Position numbers and translations under genes: made by a program
DNA from: Flavobacteriaceae bacterium
GTDB lineage: Bacteria > Bacteroidota > Bacteroidia > Flavobacteriales > Flavobacteriaceae
Assembly: GCA_947472705.1 (NCBI GenBank)
Contig: CANJDA010000035.1
Span: forward strand, 1 to 16,390
Length of the DNA: 16,390 nucleotides
Reading direction: 5' to 3'
In this document: piece after piece, positions 1-8,324 of the stretch
Position numbering within the stretch: position 1 is the first letter of the stretch
How the letters are laid out: the number at the start of each line of letters is the position of its first letter
The notes under the pieces: generated by a model
The model's input: the letters and a program-made list of their open reading frames with translations, nothing else
Told to the model about the DNA's origin: nothing
Databases searched by the model: none

Positions 1-1
1 A

Positions 2-3000
2 AAACCACTACTATTAATTTTAGTTTTATTACTAAATACTGTGTTATTTGCACAGTCAAAAAACTGGACTAAAGTATCTACTTCTAGGGCCATAGTTAAA
101 AATAAAAATGTTTCTAGATTAAGTTTTCCAAATGAGTTTCAATTGTATCAATTGAACATTGGAAACTTAGTTGAAACGGTAAAAAATGCTCCGCAAAGAC
201 TAAACAGCAATTCTTCAAATATAGTTATTACAGTCCCAAATAAAAGTGGAAATTTAGAGCGATTTCAGGTGTTTGAGTTTTCGAATTTTGCACCAGCCTT
301 GCAAGCTCAATTTCCAAATATAAAATCTTATGTTGGACAAGGTTTAGATGATAAAACGGCTACCATTAGATTTAGTATTGACCCAAAAGGTTTTCAAGCT
401 ATGATTTTAAGAGGAGACAGGCACAATGAGTTTATTGAGCCTTATTCTGAGGACGGCAGTATTTATGCTGTTTTTGAGTCTTCCAGAAATAAAGGTTCTC
501 TTCCTTTTGTTTGTTCAACAGAAGATGTTGTTTTATCAAAGCAATTAGCAAAAGGCACTAATGTATCAACATTGTCAAGCTCAGGAGAATTATTGGTTTT
601 TAGATTGGCATTGTCCTGTAATGGAGAATATACAACCTATTTTGGAGGTACAGTAGCAAATGCATTAGCTGCTATGAATGCTACAATGACAAGAGTAAAT
701 GGTGTATTTGAAATAGATTTAGCAATACACATGAATATTATTGATAATAATGCAAGTGTAATTTACACCAATGCAGCTACTGATCCTTATACGACAATGG
801 GAAGTTGGAATGGACAATTACAGAGCACTTTAACTAGTATTATTGGCGAAGCTAATTATGATATTGGACACATGTTTGGTGCCACTGGTGGTGGTGGAAA
901 CGCGGGATGTATAGGATGTGTTTGTACCAATGGTTCAAAAGGTAGTGGAATAACATCACCAGCTGATGGAATTCCGATGGGAGATAATTTTGATATCGAT
1001 TATGTAGCTCATGAAATGGGGCATCAATTTGGCGGAAATCATACTTTTTCTAACAGTGTTGAAGGCTCTGGTGTTAACGTTGAACCAGGTTCTGGATCTA
1101 CGATTATGGGTTATGCTGGAATTACTGCCCAAGATGTGCAATTACATTCGGATCCTTATTTTGTTTACGCAAGTGTAAAACAAATTCAGGATAATATGGT
1201 TGGTAAAACCTGTCCGGTTAGAACAACACTAACAAATGTTGCTCCTATTGTAAATGCGGGGCTTGATTATACTATTCCAAAAAGCACTCCTTTTATTTTA
1301 GATGGAACCGCTACGGATGCTAATGGTGATTCTATAACCTATTGTTGGGAACAAAATGATTCAGCAACAAATCAAACGGGTGCCAATAGTGCAGCCTCTG
1401 CAACTAAAACAGGAGGGCCAAACTGGCGTTCTTATAATCCGGTAGCAACAACCCAACGTTTTTGTCCACCTATTGAAAGAGTTGTGGCTAATGCTTCTAC
1501 TACACAAGGATTGGATATTGTTGTTGAAGCTTTAAGTTCTGTTGCTAGAACATTAACGTTTGTAATGACAGCAAGAGATAATGTTGCAGGTGCTGGGCAA
1601 ACAGGTTCAGACACTATGATAGTTACAGTGAATGCAACAGCAGGACCTTTTTTAGTTACAACTCCAAATACTAATGTTGATTGGCCAGTTGGAACTAGTC
1701 AAGATGTGACTTGGAATGTTGCTGGTACAACGGCTAACAATGTTAATGCAGCAGCAGTAGATATTTATTTGTCAACAGATGGTGGATATACCTATCCTAT
1801 TTTATTAGCATCAAATGTTCCTAACGATGGTTTTGAAACCATAACAATTCCTAATAACATTGGAACTACAAACCGTATCATGGTCAAAGGTTATAACCAT
1901 ATTTTTTATGATATTTCGAATACTAACTTTACTATTTCTGAGCCTTTAACCGATTTTACAATTTCTGGAATTGGCGGTACATCGATACAAACTTGTACAG
2001 GAATTGATGTTTCAAAAGATATACAGTTTACCACCTATCAAGGATTTTCTTCTGACACTCAGTTTACAGTTTCAGGTCAACCAGCTGGTTCCATAGTAAC
2101 TTTTTCAACCAATCCAATTAATGCTACTGGAATTGTAACGATGACTATTAGCAACACTGCAGCGGTTACGCCAGGGTTGTATCCAATAACAGTAACAGCA
2201 ACTGCTGGTTCTATCGTTAAAACATTAACATTCCAATTCCAATTGTATAATGCTGCTTTTTCAACTTCAAGTTTAACTGCTCCAGCTAATTTAGCCACAA
2301 GCTTATCAACTACTTTAACGCTTTCTTGGGCTGCTGATGCTAATGCTACGGCTTATGATGTTGAAGTGGCTACGGATGCTGCATTTACAAATATTTTCAC
2401 ATCAGGTACTGCCATCACCAATAGTTATGCTGTAACTGGATTGGCCAATCTTACGGATTATTATTGGAGAATTAAACCTAAAAATGGTTCCTGTTCAGGA
2501 GTTTTAAGTGATGCTTTCCAATTTACAACAGGAAATGAAATTTGCAATACGACTGCATCGGCGAATGTGCCTATTACCATTGGTACAACCGCTAATATTA
2601 CTGTTAACTCAACTTTGACAATTCCTGATGCTTTAACTATTACAGATGTTGATGTAATTTTAAATATATCACATACTTGGGTAAATGATTTAACTGTAAC
2701 TTTAATAAGTCCAACTGGCACACAAGTGCAACTAGTAAATCGTCCTTGTGCTAATGCAGCACTTAATAATGCGATCGCCACTTTTGATGATGCTGGGATA
2801 ACATTGGTTTGTGGTAACAACCCGGCAATTTCTGGAGTTGTAAAACCAATCCAAGTTTTATCAGCACTAAATGGTCAAAATTCTAGTGGTATATGGACAT
2901 TGAGAGTTTTAGATTCTGCCAATCAAGACGGTGGTGCTATTAATAGTTGGAGTTTGAAACTTTGTGGTATTCAAAATCCATTAAGTGTTGATACTAATAC

Positions 3001-3250
3001 TATTACTAATTTAGCCGTTTATCCAAATCCAAATAATGGGAACTTTACAGTTCAATTCAATTCGGTTTCAAATAACCCAATTAAACTAGGTGTTTATGAT
3101 ATGAGAGGTAGAGCTGTTTACTCTAATAGCTATCAAAATAGTGGCTTCTTTAACGAAAACATTCAATTAGGAAATTTACAATCAGGAGTGTATTTGTTAA
3201 AAGTTATTGATGGAGAAAGTCAAACGACCAAGAAAATAATTATTGAATAA
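2..3250 (+). CDS. Secreted reprolysin-like zinc metalloprotease with P domain and T9SS C-terminal sorting signal (5' partial)
   Basis: The reading frame is open to the left edge. Its first in-window residues (KPLLLILVLLLNTVLFA, then QS) are the hydrophobic core and likely cleavage site of a signal peptide, so the true start lies upstream and the GTG at 41 is internal. Next comes a propeptide-like region of about 180 residues. The metzincin zinc motif HEMGHQFGGNH (1010-1042) fits HExxHxxGxxH, and a Met-turn-like GSTIMGYAG follows. A Cys-rich GCIGCVC stretch precedes the motif. Downstream are Ig/PKD-like beta regions, a fibronectin III-like domain (about 2270-2535), a proprotein-convertase P-like domain (about 2540-2975) and a type A T9SS sorting domain (about 3010-3247; YPNPNNGNF near its start, YLLKV near its end). 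It should be exported by Sec, then T9SS, and act on extracellular proteins. The peptidase family call is firm; the substrate is unknown. Confidence 0.93.
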   Translation, partial: KPLLLILVLLLNTVLFAQSKNWTKVSTSRAIVKNKNVSRLSFPNEFQLYQLNIGNLVETVKNAPQRLNSNSSNIVITVPNKSGNLERFQVFEFSNFAPALQAQFPNIKSYVGQGLDDKTATIRFSIDPKGFQAMILRGDRHNEFIEPYSEDGSIYAVFESSRNKGSLPFVCSTEDVVLSKQLAKGTNVSTLSSSGELLVFRLALSCNGEYTTYFGGTVANALAAMNATMTRVNGVFEIDLAIHMNIIDNNASVIYTNAATDPYTTMGSWNGQLQSTLTSIIGEANYDIGHMFGATGGGGNAGCIGCVCTNGSKGSGITSPADGIPMGDNFDIDYVAHEMGHQFGGNHTFSNSVEGSGVNVEPGSGSTIMGYAGITAQDVQLHSDPYFVYASVKQIQDNMVGKTCPVRTTLTNVAPIVNAGLDYTIPKSTPFILDGTATDANGDSITYCWEQNDSATNQTGANSAASATKTGGPNWRSYNPVATTQRFCPPIERVVANASTTQGLDIVVEALSSVARTLTFVMTARDNVAGAGQTGSDTMIVTVNATAGPFLVTTPNTNVDWPVGTSQDVTWNVAGTTANNVNAAAVDIYLSTDGGYTYPILLASNVPNDGFETITIPNNIGTTNRIMVKGYNHIFYDISNTNFTISEPLTDFTISGIGGTSIQTCTGIDVSKDIQFTTYQGFSSDTQFTVSGQPAGSIVTFSTNPINATGIVTMTISNTAAVTPGLYPITVTATAGSIVKTLTFQFQLYNAAFSTSSLTAPANLATSLSTTLTLSWAADANATAYDVEVATDAAFTNIFTSGTAITNSYAVTGLANLTDYYWRIKPKNGSCSGVLSDAFQFTTGNEICNTTASANVPITIGTTANITVNSTLTIPDALTITDVDVILNISHTWVNDLTVTLISPTGTQVQLVNRPCANAALNNAIATFDDAGITLVCGNNPAISGVVKPIQVLSALNGQNSSGIWTLRVLDSANQDGGAINSWSLKLCGIQNPLSVDTNTITNLAVYPNPNNGNFTVQFNSVSNNPIKLGVYDMRGRAVYSNSYQNSGFFNENIQLGNLQSGVYLLKVIDGESQTTKKIIIE

Positions 3251-3270
3251 TTTTTTATAGTATATAAATA

Positions 3271-3298
3271 AAAGGCTGCTTTTAAAGCGGCCTTTTTT
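3271..3298 (+). terminator. Rho-independent terminator of the metalloprotease gene
   Basis: The hairpin AAGGCTGC / GCGGCCTT has one G-U pair and a short TTTTAAA loop, and is followed directly by a T run. It sits about 20 nt after the metalloprotease stop codon and separates that gene from ruvC. Confidence 0.85.
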
Positions 3299-3347
3299 AT
3301 GGAATGCCGTAATTGTTTCCTATTTTTACCAAAGTAATTAATAAAAA

Positions 3348-3899
3348 GTGGCCAACGAACGCATCATATTAGGAATTGACCCAGGAACCACCATTATGGG
3401 TTTTGGATTGATTAAAGTGGTTAACAAAAAAATGGAGTTCCTTCAGTTGAACGAATTGATTTTGAGTAAATACGATGACCATTACACTAAGTTAAAAGTC
3501 ATTTTTGAGCGCACCATTGAACTTATCGAAACGCACCATCCCGACGAAATTGCCATTGAAGCCCCTTTTTTTGGCAAGAATGTGCAATCGATGTTAAAGC
3601 TTGGAAGAGCACAAGGGGTTGCCATGGCAGCAGGGTTATCGCGTCAAATTCCGATTACGGAATACGAACCCAAGAAAATAAAAATGGCAATTACGGGTAA
3701 CGGAAACGCCAGTAAAGAGCAAGTCGCCAAAATGCTGCAACAACTTTTGGGTTTAAAAGAACTACCAAAAAACCTAGATAGTACAGATGGATTGGCGGCT
3801 GCGGTTTGTCATTTCTTCAATTCTGGGAAAGTCACTGGAAGCAAGAGTTATTCTGGCTGGGATGCCTTTGTGAAACAGAATGAAAACAGAATTAAATAA
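3348..3899 (+). CDS. ruvC: Crossover junction endodeoxyribonuclease RuvC
   Basis: RuvC resolves Holliday junctions at the end of recombination repair, working as a dimer on RuvAB-bound junctions and cutting two strands symmetrically. The 183-residue length matches the family. All four acidic catalytic positions are visible: D11 in GIDPGT, E71 in AIEAPFFG, and D144 and D147 in NLDSTDGLA. The GTG start at 3348 puts IILGIDPGT at the usual place near the N-terminus, and no in-frame ATG would give a complete protein. There is no Shine-Dalgarno sequence. A TATTTTTA at 3321-3328 is one mismatch from the Bacteroidota -7 consensus TAnnTTTG and may be the promoter, but no clear -33 element is seen. RuvA and RuvB are not in this window. 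The gene lies 70 nt before hemW. Confidence 0.96.
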   Translation: MANERIILGIDPGTTIMGFGLIKVVNKKMEFLQLNELILSKYDDHYTKLKVIFERTIELIETHHPDEIAIEAPFFGKNVQSMLKLGRAQGVAMAAGLSRQIPITEYEPKKIKMAITGNGNASKEQVAKMLQQLLGLKELPKNLDSTDGLAAAVCHFFNSGKVTGSKSYSGWDAFVKQNENRIK

Positions 3900-3969
3900 T
3901 TTGAAGATTTGAGAATTTGAAGATTAATATTTCATTTTCAAATTTTCAAATTAATTAATTTTCAAATCA
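3900..3969. repeat. AT-rich intergenic repeat with imperfect inverted arms between ruvC and hemW
   Basis: The spacer is built from short repeated words: TTGAAGATT occurs twice (from 3901 and 3917) and TTTTCAAAT occurs three times (from about 3935, 3944 and 3959). The 15-nt arm at 3907-3921 is the reverse complement of 3937-3951 except for one position that would be a G-U pair in RNA, with a 15-nt loop. There is no terminal T run, so it is not a typical intrinsic terminator. It may be an mRNA-stability element or an intergenic repeat family. Confidence 0.5.
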
Positions 3970-5103
3970 ATGAGCTGCATATACATCCATATCCCTTTCT
4001 GTAAACAGGCTTGTCATTATTGTGACTTTCATTTTTCGACTTCGATGAAGAAGAAAGAGGAGTTGGTTTTGGCTTTGGCCAAAGAAATTGCTATGCGTAA
4101 AAATGAGTTTAAAGATGAGGTGGTAGAAACTATATATTTTGGAGGAGGGACACCTAGCATTTTGGAAGTTTCAGATTTGAAATTACTAATTGATGCAGTT
4201 TATTCAAATTATAGCGTTATTGACAATCCTGAGATTACGGTAGAAGCGAATCCTGATGATTTATTAGAAGAGCGAATAATTGAATTATCACAAAACAAAG
4301 TAAACCGCTTAAGTATCGGAATTCAGTCTTTTTTTGAAGACGATTTGAAATTGATGCACCGTGCTCACAATTCGGCGGAAGCCAAAAAATGCTTGGCAAT
4401 TGCTACGAAGTATTTTGATAACATTACCATTGATTTGATATATGGTATGCCCAACATGAGCAACGAAAAATGGCTTCAGAACATAGAGACTGCTTTGTCG
4501 TATAATATTCCACATATTTCAAGTTATGCCCTGACAGTTGAGCCTAAAACAGCTTTGCATAATTTTATTCAAAAGGGAATTATTCCTCAGCTTGATGATG
4601 AAGTGGCTCAAGAACACTTTAATTTGCTAGTAGATAAACTTGAAGAAAACGGATTCATACATTATGAGCTGTCTAATTTTGGAAAGGAGAATTATTTTTC
4701 CAAAAACAATTCGAGTTATTGGCTAGGCAAAAAATATATAGGTATTGGACCCTCAGCTCATAGTTATGATGGGATTTCAAGAAGTTGGAATGTTTCGAAT
4801 AACATACAATATCTCAAATCAATTGCCGAAAACAGATTGCCCTCAGAAACCGAAACGCTAACCAAGACCGACCGTTACAATGAATATATTATGACAGGTT
4901 TGAGAACCATTTGGGGTGTTTCTTTGGATAGGATTGAACAGGAATTTGGCACAATGTATTTGGATTATCTCAATCAACAAGCTTCAAAGTATATTGAAGA
5001 TCGTTTACTGTTTATAGATGACAACATTTTACGAACAACCAAAAGTGGGAAGTTTTTGGGTGACGGGATTGCAAGTGATTTGTTTTTGCTAAATTTGGAA
5101 TAA
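3970..5103 (+). CDS. hemW: Radical SAM protein HemW (heme chaperone, coproporphyrinogen III oxidase-like)
   Basis: HemW is a radical SAM protein that binds heme and is thought to deliver it to membrane respiratory enzymes. Older annotations call it oxygen-independent coproporphyrinogen oxidase. The N-terminus YIHIPFC carries the 4Fe-4S motif CxxxCxxC with C11, C15 and C18. The residue two after C18 is Phe20, where true HemN has a fourth Cys, which favours HemW. SAM-binding features follow: GGGTPS at 58-63, VEANPDDL at 91-98 and RLSIGIQSF at about 113-121. The C-terminal HemW-type domain is intact and the 377-residue length is typical. The ATG at 3970 fits the family N-terminus. It is the first gene of a close-packed run, with the next start only 11 nt after its stop. 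Confidence 0.94.
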   Translation: MSCIYIHIPFCKQACHYCDFHFSTSMKKKEELVLALAKEIAMRKNEFKDEVVETIYFGGGTPSILEVSDLKLLIDAVYSNYSVIDNPEITVEANPDDLLEERIIELSQNKVNRLSIGIQSFFEDDLKLMHRAHNSAEAKKCLAIATKYFDNITIDLIYGMPNMSNEKWLQNIETALSYNIPHISSYALTVEPKTALHNFIQKGIIPQLDDEVAQEHFNLLVDKLEENGFIHYELSNFGKENYFSKNNSSYWLGKKYIGIGPSAHSYDGISRSWNVSNNIQYLKSIAENRLPSETETLTKTDRYNEYIMTGLRTIWGVSLDRIEQEFGTMYLDYLNQQASKYIEDRLLFIDDNILRTTKSGKFLGDGIASDLFLLNLE

Positions 5104-5114
5104 AATCATTTTAC

Positions 5115-5867
5115 TTGAAAGCTATTATTAATTCTACATTTGAAATCAACTTATCAAAACCTATTGATATTTCGATTCCATTAACCAATACTGATGCTAA
5201 CCCAATTGCCTGGTATATTGAAAAACCAGTTATTGAACCCGTAAAATTTGGCGACTGGATTGGCAAAGTTTCGAAAGGCAGCTCGACGAATTTCAACAAT
5301 ATATTCTTCAATCCTCACGGACATGGGACACATACCGAATGTTTGGGACACATTACTAAAGAATTTTACAGCATCAATCAATGCCTGAAACAGTTTTTCT
5401 TTTTGGCCGAATTGATTTCAATTGAACCAGCAAGCATAAATGGAGATTTGATTATTAATAAAGAACAAATTGAAATTGCTTTAAATGGTAAAACTCCCGA
5501 AGCCATTATCATCAGATCTTTACCGAATTTGGAAAGCAAAAAACATAAAAATTATTCGAAAACTAATCCGCCATATTTGCTTGAAGAAGCAGCGACTTTC
5601 ATATGTGAAAGCGGTATCAAACATTTGCTGATTGACTTACCAAGTGTGGATAGGGAAGAAGATGAAGGGAAACTATTGGCACACAAAGCGTTTTGGAATG
5701 TAAAGGATACGGTCAATCTCAATACAGATGCGCGATTGGATTGTACGATTACTGAAATGATTTTTGTGGATGATGAGGTTAAAGACGGAAGTTATATTTT
5801 GAATATACAAATTACTTCTTTTGAAAATGATGCATCACCTAGTAAACCAGTTTTATATCAGTTATGA
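5115..5867 (+). CDS. Cyclase-family (kynurenine formamidase-like) metal-dependent hydrolase
   Basis: The protein belongs to the cyclase / arylformamidase superfamily (Pfam Cyclase), whose characterised members hydrolyse N-formylkynurenine and related amides or esters using a Zn/Mn centre. The signature region is NPHGHGTHTECLGH, residues 66-79. The classical motif is HxGTHxDxPxH. Here GTH and the last His are kept, but Asp is Glu (E75), Pro is Leu (L77), and the His two before GTH is displaced (H68 and H70 instead). A second conserved part appears as DLPSVDRxxDEGKLLAHKAFW near residue 175-195. The only sensible start is TTG at 5115, because the next in-frame Met is far inside the domain. It follows hemW by 11 nt and overlaps the next gene by 4 nt (ATGA), indicating translational coupling. 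No kynurenine-pathway neighbour is present, so the substrate is open. Confidence 0.82.
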   Translation: MKAIINSTFEINLSKPIDISIPLTNTDANPIAWYIEKPVIEPVKFGDWIGKVSKGSSTNFNNIFFNPHGHGTHTECLGHITKEFYSINQCLKQFFFLAELISIEPASINGDLIINKEQIEIALNGKTPEAIIIRSLPNLESKKHKNYSKTNPPYLLEEAATFICESGIKHLLIDLPSVDREEDEGKLLAHKAFWNVKDTVNLNTDARLDCTITEMIFVDDEVKDGSYILNIQITSFENDASPSKPVLYQL

Positions 5868-6265
5868 TTGTTGTTTCCACAGATAAAAGCAAACTTGATG
5901 TTCCGTTTATCCAAAACTTTTTAAAGGATATTTATTGGGCAGCTGGGAGAACGATTGATGAAGTACAAACCACCATTGATGCTTCTTTTTGCTTCGGAAT
6001 ATATCTGGATGATAAACAAATTGGTTTTGCTAGAGTCGTTACCGATTATGTAGTTTTCGCTTATTTGATGGATGTTTTTATTGATTCCAACCATCGTGGG
6101 AAAGGCTATTCTTCTATTTTAATTGAGGCCATGATGAAGGAACCACAATTACAACAAGTAAAAATATGGCGATTGGCTACCTCTGACGCCCATTTTTTAT
6201 ATGAGAAATTTGGATTTACACCCTTGGCACATCCAGAGAAAATGATGGAAAAGGTTATAAAATAA
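5864..6265 (+). CDS. GNAT family N-acetyltransferase
   Basis: This is a small single-domain acetyltransferase of 133 residues that would transfer acetyl from acetyl-CoA to an unidentified amine. The acetyl-CoA pyrophosphate-binding motif A is clear: strand AYLMDVFIDSNH followed by RGKGYS (R78-S83), the R/QxxGxG/A loop, and a helix SILIEAMM. The C-terminal part LYEKFGFTPL is the usual GNAT end strand. Its ATG overlaps the TGA of the cyclase-family gene, so the two are probably translated together. The next gene begins 7 nt after its stop. The substrate cannot be read from the sequence. Confidence 0.88.
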   Translation: MIVVSTDKSKLDVPFIQNFLKDIYWAAGRTIDEVQTTIDASFCFGIYLDDKQIGFARVVTDYVVFAYLMDVFIDSNHRGKGYSSILIEAMMKEPQLQQVKIWRLATSDAHFLYEKFGFTPLAHPEKMMEKVIK

Positions 6266-6272
6266 TAGCAAT

Positions 6273-6629
6273 ATGATCACAGCTGTAATACCAAAACTAC
6301 CCTTTATAGATAAGCAAAAGACCGTTAATTTTTATGTCAATCAGCTTGGTTTTGAGTTGATTTCAGATTATGGAGATTATTTTATAGTGAGTCAAAACAA
6401 TGTTGAATTGCATTTTTTTTCCTTTCACGAATTAGTTCCCGAAAAGTCTAATTTTATGATTTATCTAAGGATTGATAATGAAATTGAGAAGTATTATCAG
6501 GAAATACAAAAATCAGGTGCAAAAATTCATCCAAATGGGGCTTTAGAAAACAAATCCTGGCATCAGAAAGAGTTTGCTATACTTGATCCCAATGGCACTT
6601 TATTGACTTTTGGTCAAGCAATGAAGTAA
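6273..6629 (+). CDS. VOC family protein, bleomycin-resistance (Ble)-like
   Basis: The 118-residue protein has the vicinal-oxygen-chelate / glyoxalase fold. The start AVIPKLPFIDKQKTVNFYVNQLGFE is the first beta-alpha unit and resembles Ble-type proteins. The second half ends with the family signature FAILDPNGTLLTFGQ (residues 101-115). Ble-like members bind and sequester drugs as dimers, while other VOC proteins are metal enzymes. Here H52 and the Glu residues could be ligands, but the classical glyoxalase metal set is not obvious. It sits in the same operon-like run, 7 nt after the GNAT gene. Drug binding is inferred from family only. Confidence 0.84.
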   Translation: MITAVIPKLPFIDKQKTVNFYVNQLGFELISDYGDYFIVSQNNVELHFFSFHELVPEKSNFMIYLRIDNEIEKYYQEIQKSGAKIHPNGALENKSWHQKEFAILDPNGTLLTFGQAMK

Positions 6630-6642
6630 TAAACAGTAAGAT

Positions 6643-7014
6643 ATGAACATCCAGCAATTATATGAGTTCTGTCTTTCCAAAAAAGCAGTGACAGAACATT
6701 TCCCTTTTGATGAAGACACTTTGGTTTTTAAGTTGGGTGGAAAAATGTTTTGCTTGACTTCTCTAAAGGAATGGGAAAAAGGAACTCCCGCTTTAAATCT
6801 TAAAGGAACTCCAGAAAATAATGCGGAACTATGCGCACAATATGAAGCCATTAATCCAGGATATCACATGAGTAAAGTGCATTGGATAACCGTTGATTTT
6901 AATAGCGATGTTTCCGATAAAATGATATGCGAATTAATCAATCAATCCTATGATTTGGTTTTTAAAGGTTTGACTAAAAAGGTTCGAGAAGAATTAGAAA
7001 AGGAAGCCGAGTAG
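6643..7014 (+). CDS. MmcQ/YjbR family protein
   Basis: The 123-residue protein matches the MmcQ/YjbR family, small cytosolic proteins with a double-wing fold of unproven, possibly DNA-related function. Features typical of the family are the start LYEFCLSKKAVTEHFPFDEDTLVFKLGGKMF, the middle PGYHMSKVHWITVDF (residues 73-87) and the end LINQSYDLVFKGLTKKVREEL. It follows the VOC gene by 13 nt and is the last gene of the run that begins at hemW. Its stop codon is inside the loop of the transcription terminator. Confidence 0.88.
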   Translation: MNIQQLYEFCLSKKAVTEHFPFDEDTLVFKLGGKMFCLTSLKEWEKGTPALNLKGTPENNAELCAQYEAINPGYHMSKVHWITVDFNSDVSDKMICELINQSYDLVFKGLTKKVREELEKEAE

Positions 7015-7027
7015 CTTCCTTTTTTTT
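7001..7027 (+). terminator. Terminator of the hemW-yjbR run, probably bidirectional
   Basis: AGGAAGC (7001-7007) pairs with GCTTCCT (7014-7020) around a 6-nt loop and is followed by seven T residues. The stop codon of the YjbR-like gene spans the loop and the first base of the right arm. Read on the minus strand, the same hairpin is followed by TTTTCT and lies right after the stop codon of the DUF4407 gene, so it can end both convergent transcripts. Confidence 0.85.
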
Positions 7028-8126
7028 ACATCGATTTTTTCTGTTTTTCTACAAAACCATCGGCTTGGAGTTTTAATAATTCTAATGCGCCTTTTTTCTT
7101 GTAATCGTATAATTCTTTGTCTTGTTTGATGTCGGCATATACTTTGTCGTAAATTTCGGCATCAGTTTGTTTTTGTAATTCGCTTTGATAGCGGTTTTGT
7201 GCTATGAGGTTTTTAATGCCCATTTCTTTGTCTTCTTGTTTGAAATCAAATTCGCCTTTTGGTGATAATAATTTGGCAATAATAGGAGAGGTTTCAATGG
7301 CTAAGAATAATAGCATTATAAAGAAAGAAGGCAACCAAGGCAATTTGTTTAAGGCATTGATACGAGCCATCAATCCGTCGAAACTGTCAATGATGGGTTG
7401 GGTTTCTGTGACTTTTTTGTCTAAATCGGTTTGTAATGATGTGGCTCTTTTTTCTTTTTCGGCTATGATTTTAGCATTCGTTATTTTTAAGGAATCCAAT
7501 TGTTTGACAGCCAAATCGTGAGCCATTCGTTTCTCTTTGTAGATTGGACCTTTTCCAATCTTTTTAGTTCCAGCACTGCCTTCGGCTTCAGTGATATAGG
7601 ATTGGTATAAAGTAGCTACTTCTTTTTCTTTTTTAGTGATAGAAGATTTTAAACTATCCATTTCAGCTTTGTTTTTATCCACATCGGTTTTGAAATAATT
7701 AGCCACTTGCGTTTTATTGGCTACAGCCAAATCATTTTTCTCTTTTAATAAAACCGTATTGATTTCTTTTTCGAAGATTTTAATTTCTAATGGTTTCGAA
7801 ATTACTATAGCGATGATGATTGCTAATACAATTCTCGGAGATGCTTGAATCAATTCGTCTAGAAAATTATCTCTTTTTTTGATGGTGGAAACAATGAATC
7901 TATCCAAATTGAAAATTAAAAACCCCCAAACTATTCCGAAGGCAATAGCAATATAGGGATTGTCAAAAACGGTGTAGAGCGCATAACTACTGGCGATAAA
8001 TGCCATAAGGGCTGTAAAGAAAACAGTGGCACCAATGCCAGCATACTTGTTTTGTTCGCCGTTGGAACAAGTGTTCACAATGTCACTATCGACACCTGAA
8101 CACAGGAGGAAGAAACGTTTTAACAT
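7026..8126 (-). CDS. DUF4407 domain-containing membrane protein with long coiled coil
   Basis: The 366-residue protein has the DUF4407 layout. The short N-terminus MLKRFFLLCSGVDSDIV is the usual beginning of the family. Hydrophobic segments lie at about 29-52, 57-74, 96-112 and 263-287. The region between the third and fourth segments (about 120-245) is strongly charged and helical (many K, E, D with Leu/Ile spacing) and looks like a coiled coil on one side of the membrane. It also contains the short Gly/Lys-rich SAGTKKIGKGPIYKEKR. The C-terminal 75 residues are charged and helical. The function of DUF4407 is not known. It appears to be a single-gene unit with a TAnnTTTG element 31 nt upstream of its ATG and a shared terminator downstream. 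Confidence 0.86.
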   Translation of the reverse strand: MLKRFFLLCSGVDSDIVNTCSNGEQNKYAGIGATVFFTALMAFIASSYALYTVFDNPYIAIAFGIVWGFLIFNLDRFIVSTIKKRDNFLDELIQASPRIVLAIIIAIVISKPLEIKIFEKEINTVLLKEKNDLAVANKTQVANYFKTDVDKNKAEMDSLKSSITKKEKEVATLYQSYITEAEGSAGTKKIGKGPIYKEKRMAHDLAVKQLDSLKITNAKIIAEKEKRATSLQTDLDKKVTETQPIIDSFDGLMARINALNKLPWLPSFFIMLLFLAIETSPIIAKLLSPKGEFDFKQEDKEMGIKNLIAQNRYQSELQKQTDAEIYDKVYADIKQDKELYDYKKKGALELLKLQADGFVEKQKKSM

Positions 8127-8157
8127 GATTGATTAATTTTGATTGATGATGATTACA

Positions 8158-8165
8158 CAAATATA
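8158..8165 (-). promoter_or_regulatory. -7 promoter element (TATATTTG) of the DUF4407 gene
   Basis: On the minus strand these bases read TATATTTG, a full match to the Bacteroidota -7 consensus TAnnTTTG, 31 nt before the ATG at 8126. A good TTTG -33 partner at the usual 17-23 nt spacing is not seen. Confidence 0.55.
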
Positions 8166-8207
8166 ACGCCAAAAAATTAAGTTTATTGTAAGAGGTTGAT
8201 TTTTAAC

Positions 8208-8235
8208 AAAAAAACCTGCTTGATTAGAGCAGGTT
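8208..8235 (-). terminator. Terminator of the M20 dipeptidase gene
   Basis: On the minus strand AACCTGCT pairs with AGCAGGTT across a 7-nt loop and is followed by a run of T. It lies about 90 nt downstream of the dipeptidase stop codon. The 8236-8324 stretch between them is untranslated 3' sequence in which nothing else is seen. Confidence 0.8.
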
Positions 8236-8324
8236 ATAATAGAATTGATAATCATAGTCAACAAGGCAAAAATTCATCAGGACGAATTGATACGTTTATC
8301 AGCATGAATTTAAAAGAGCGATTC

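Noticed and set aside
41..43. GTG as the start codon of the metalloprotease
   Set aside because: It lies inside the signal peptide; the frame stays open to the window edge and the hydrophobic core begins upstream of it.
2461..2820. Open frame on the minus strand inside the metalloprotease gene
   Set aside because: It is antisense to a clear P-domain region and has no family resemblance, promoter or start context.
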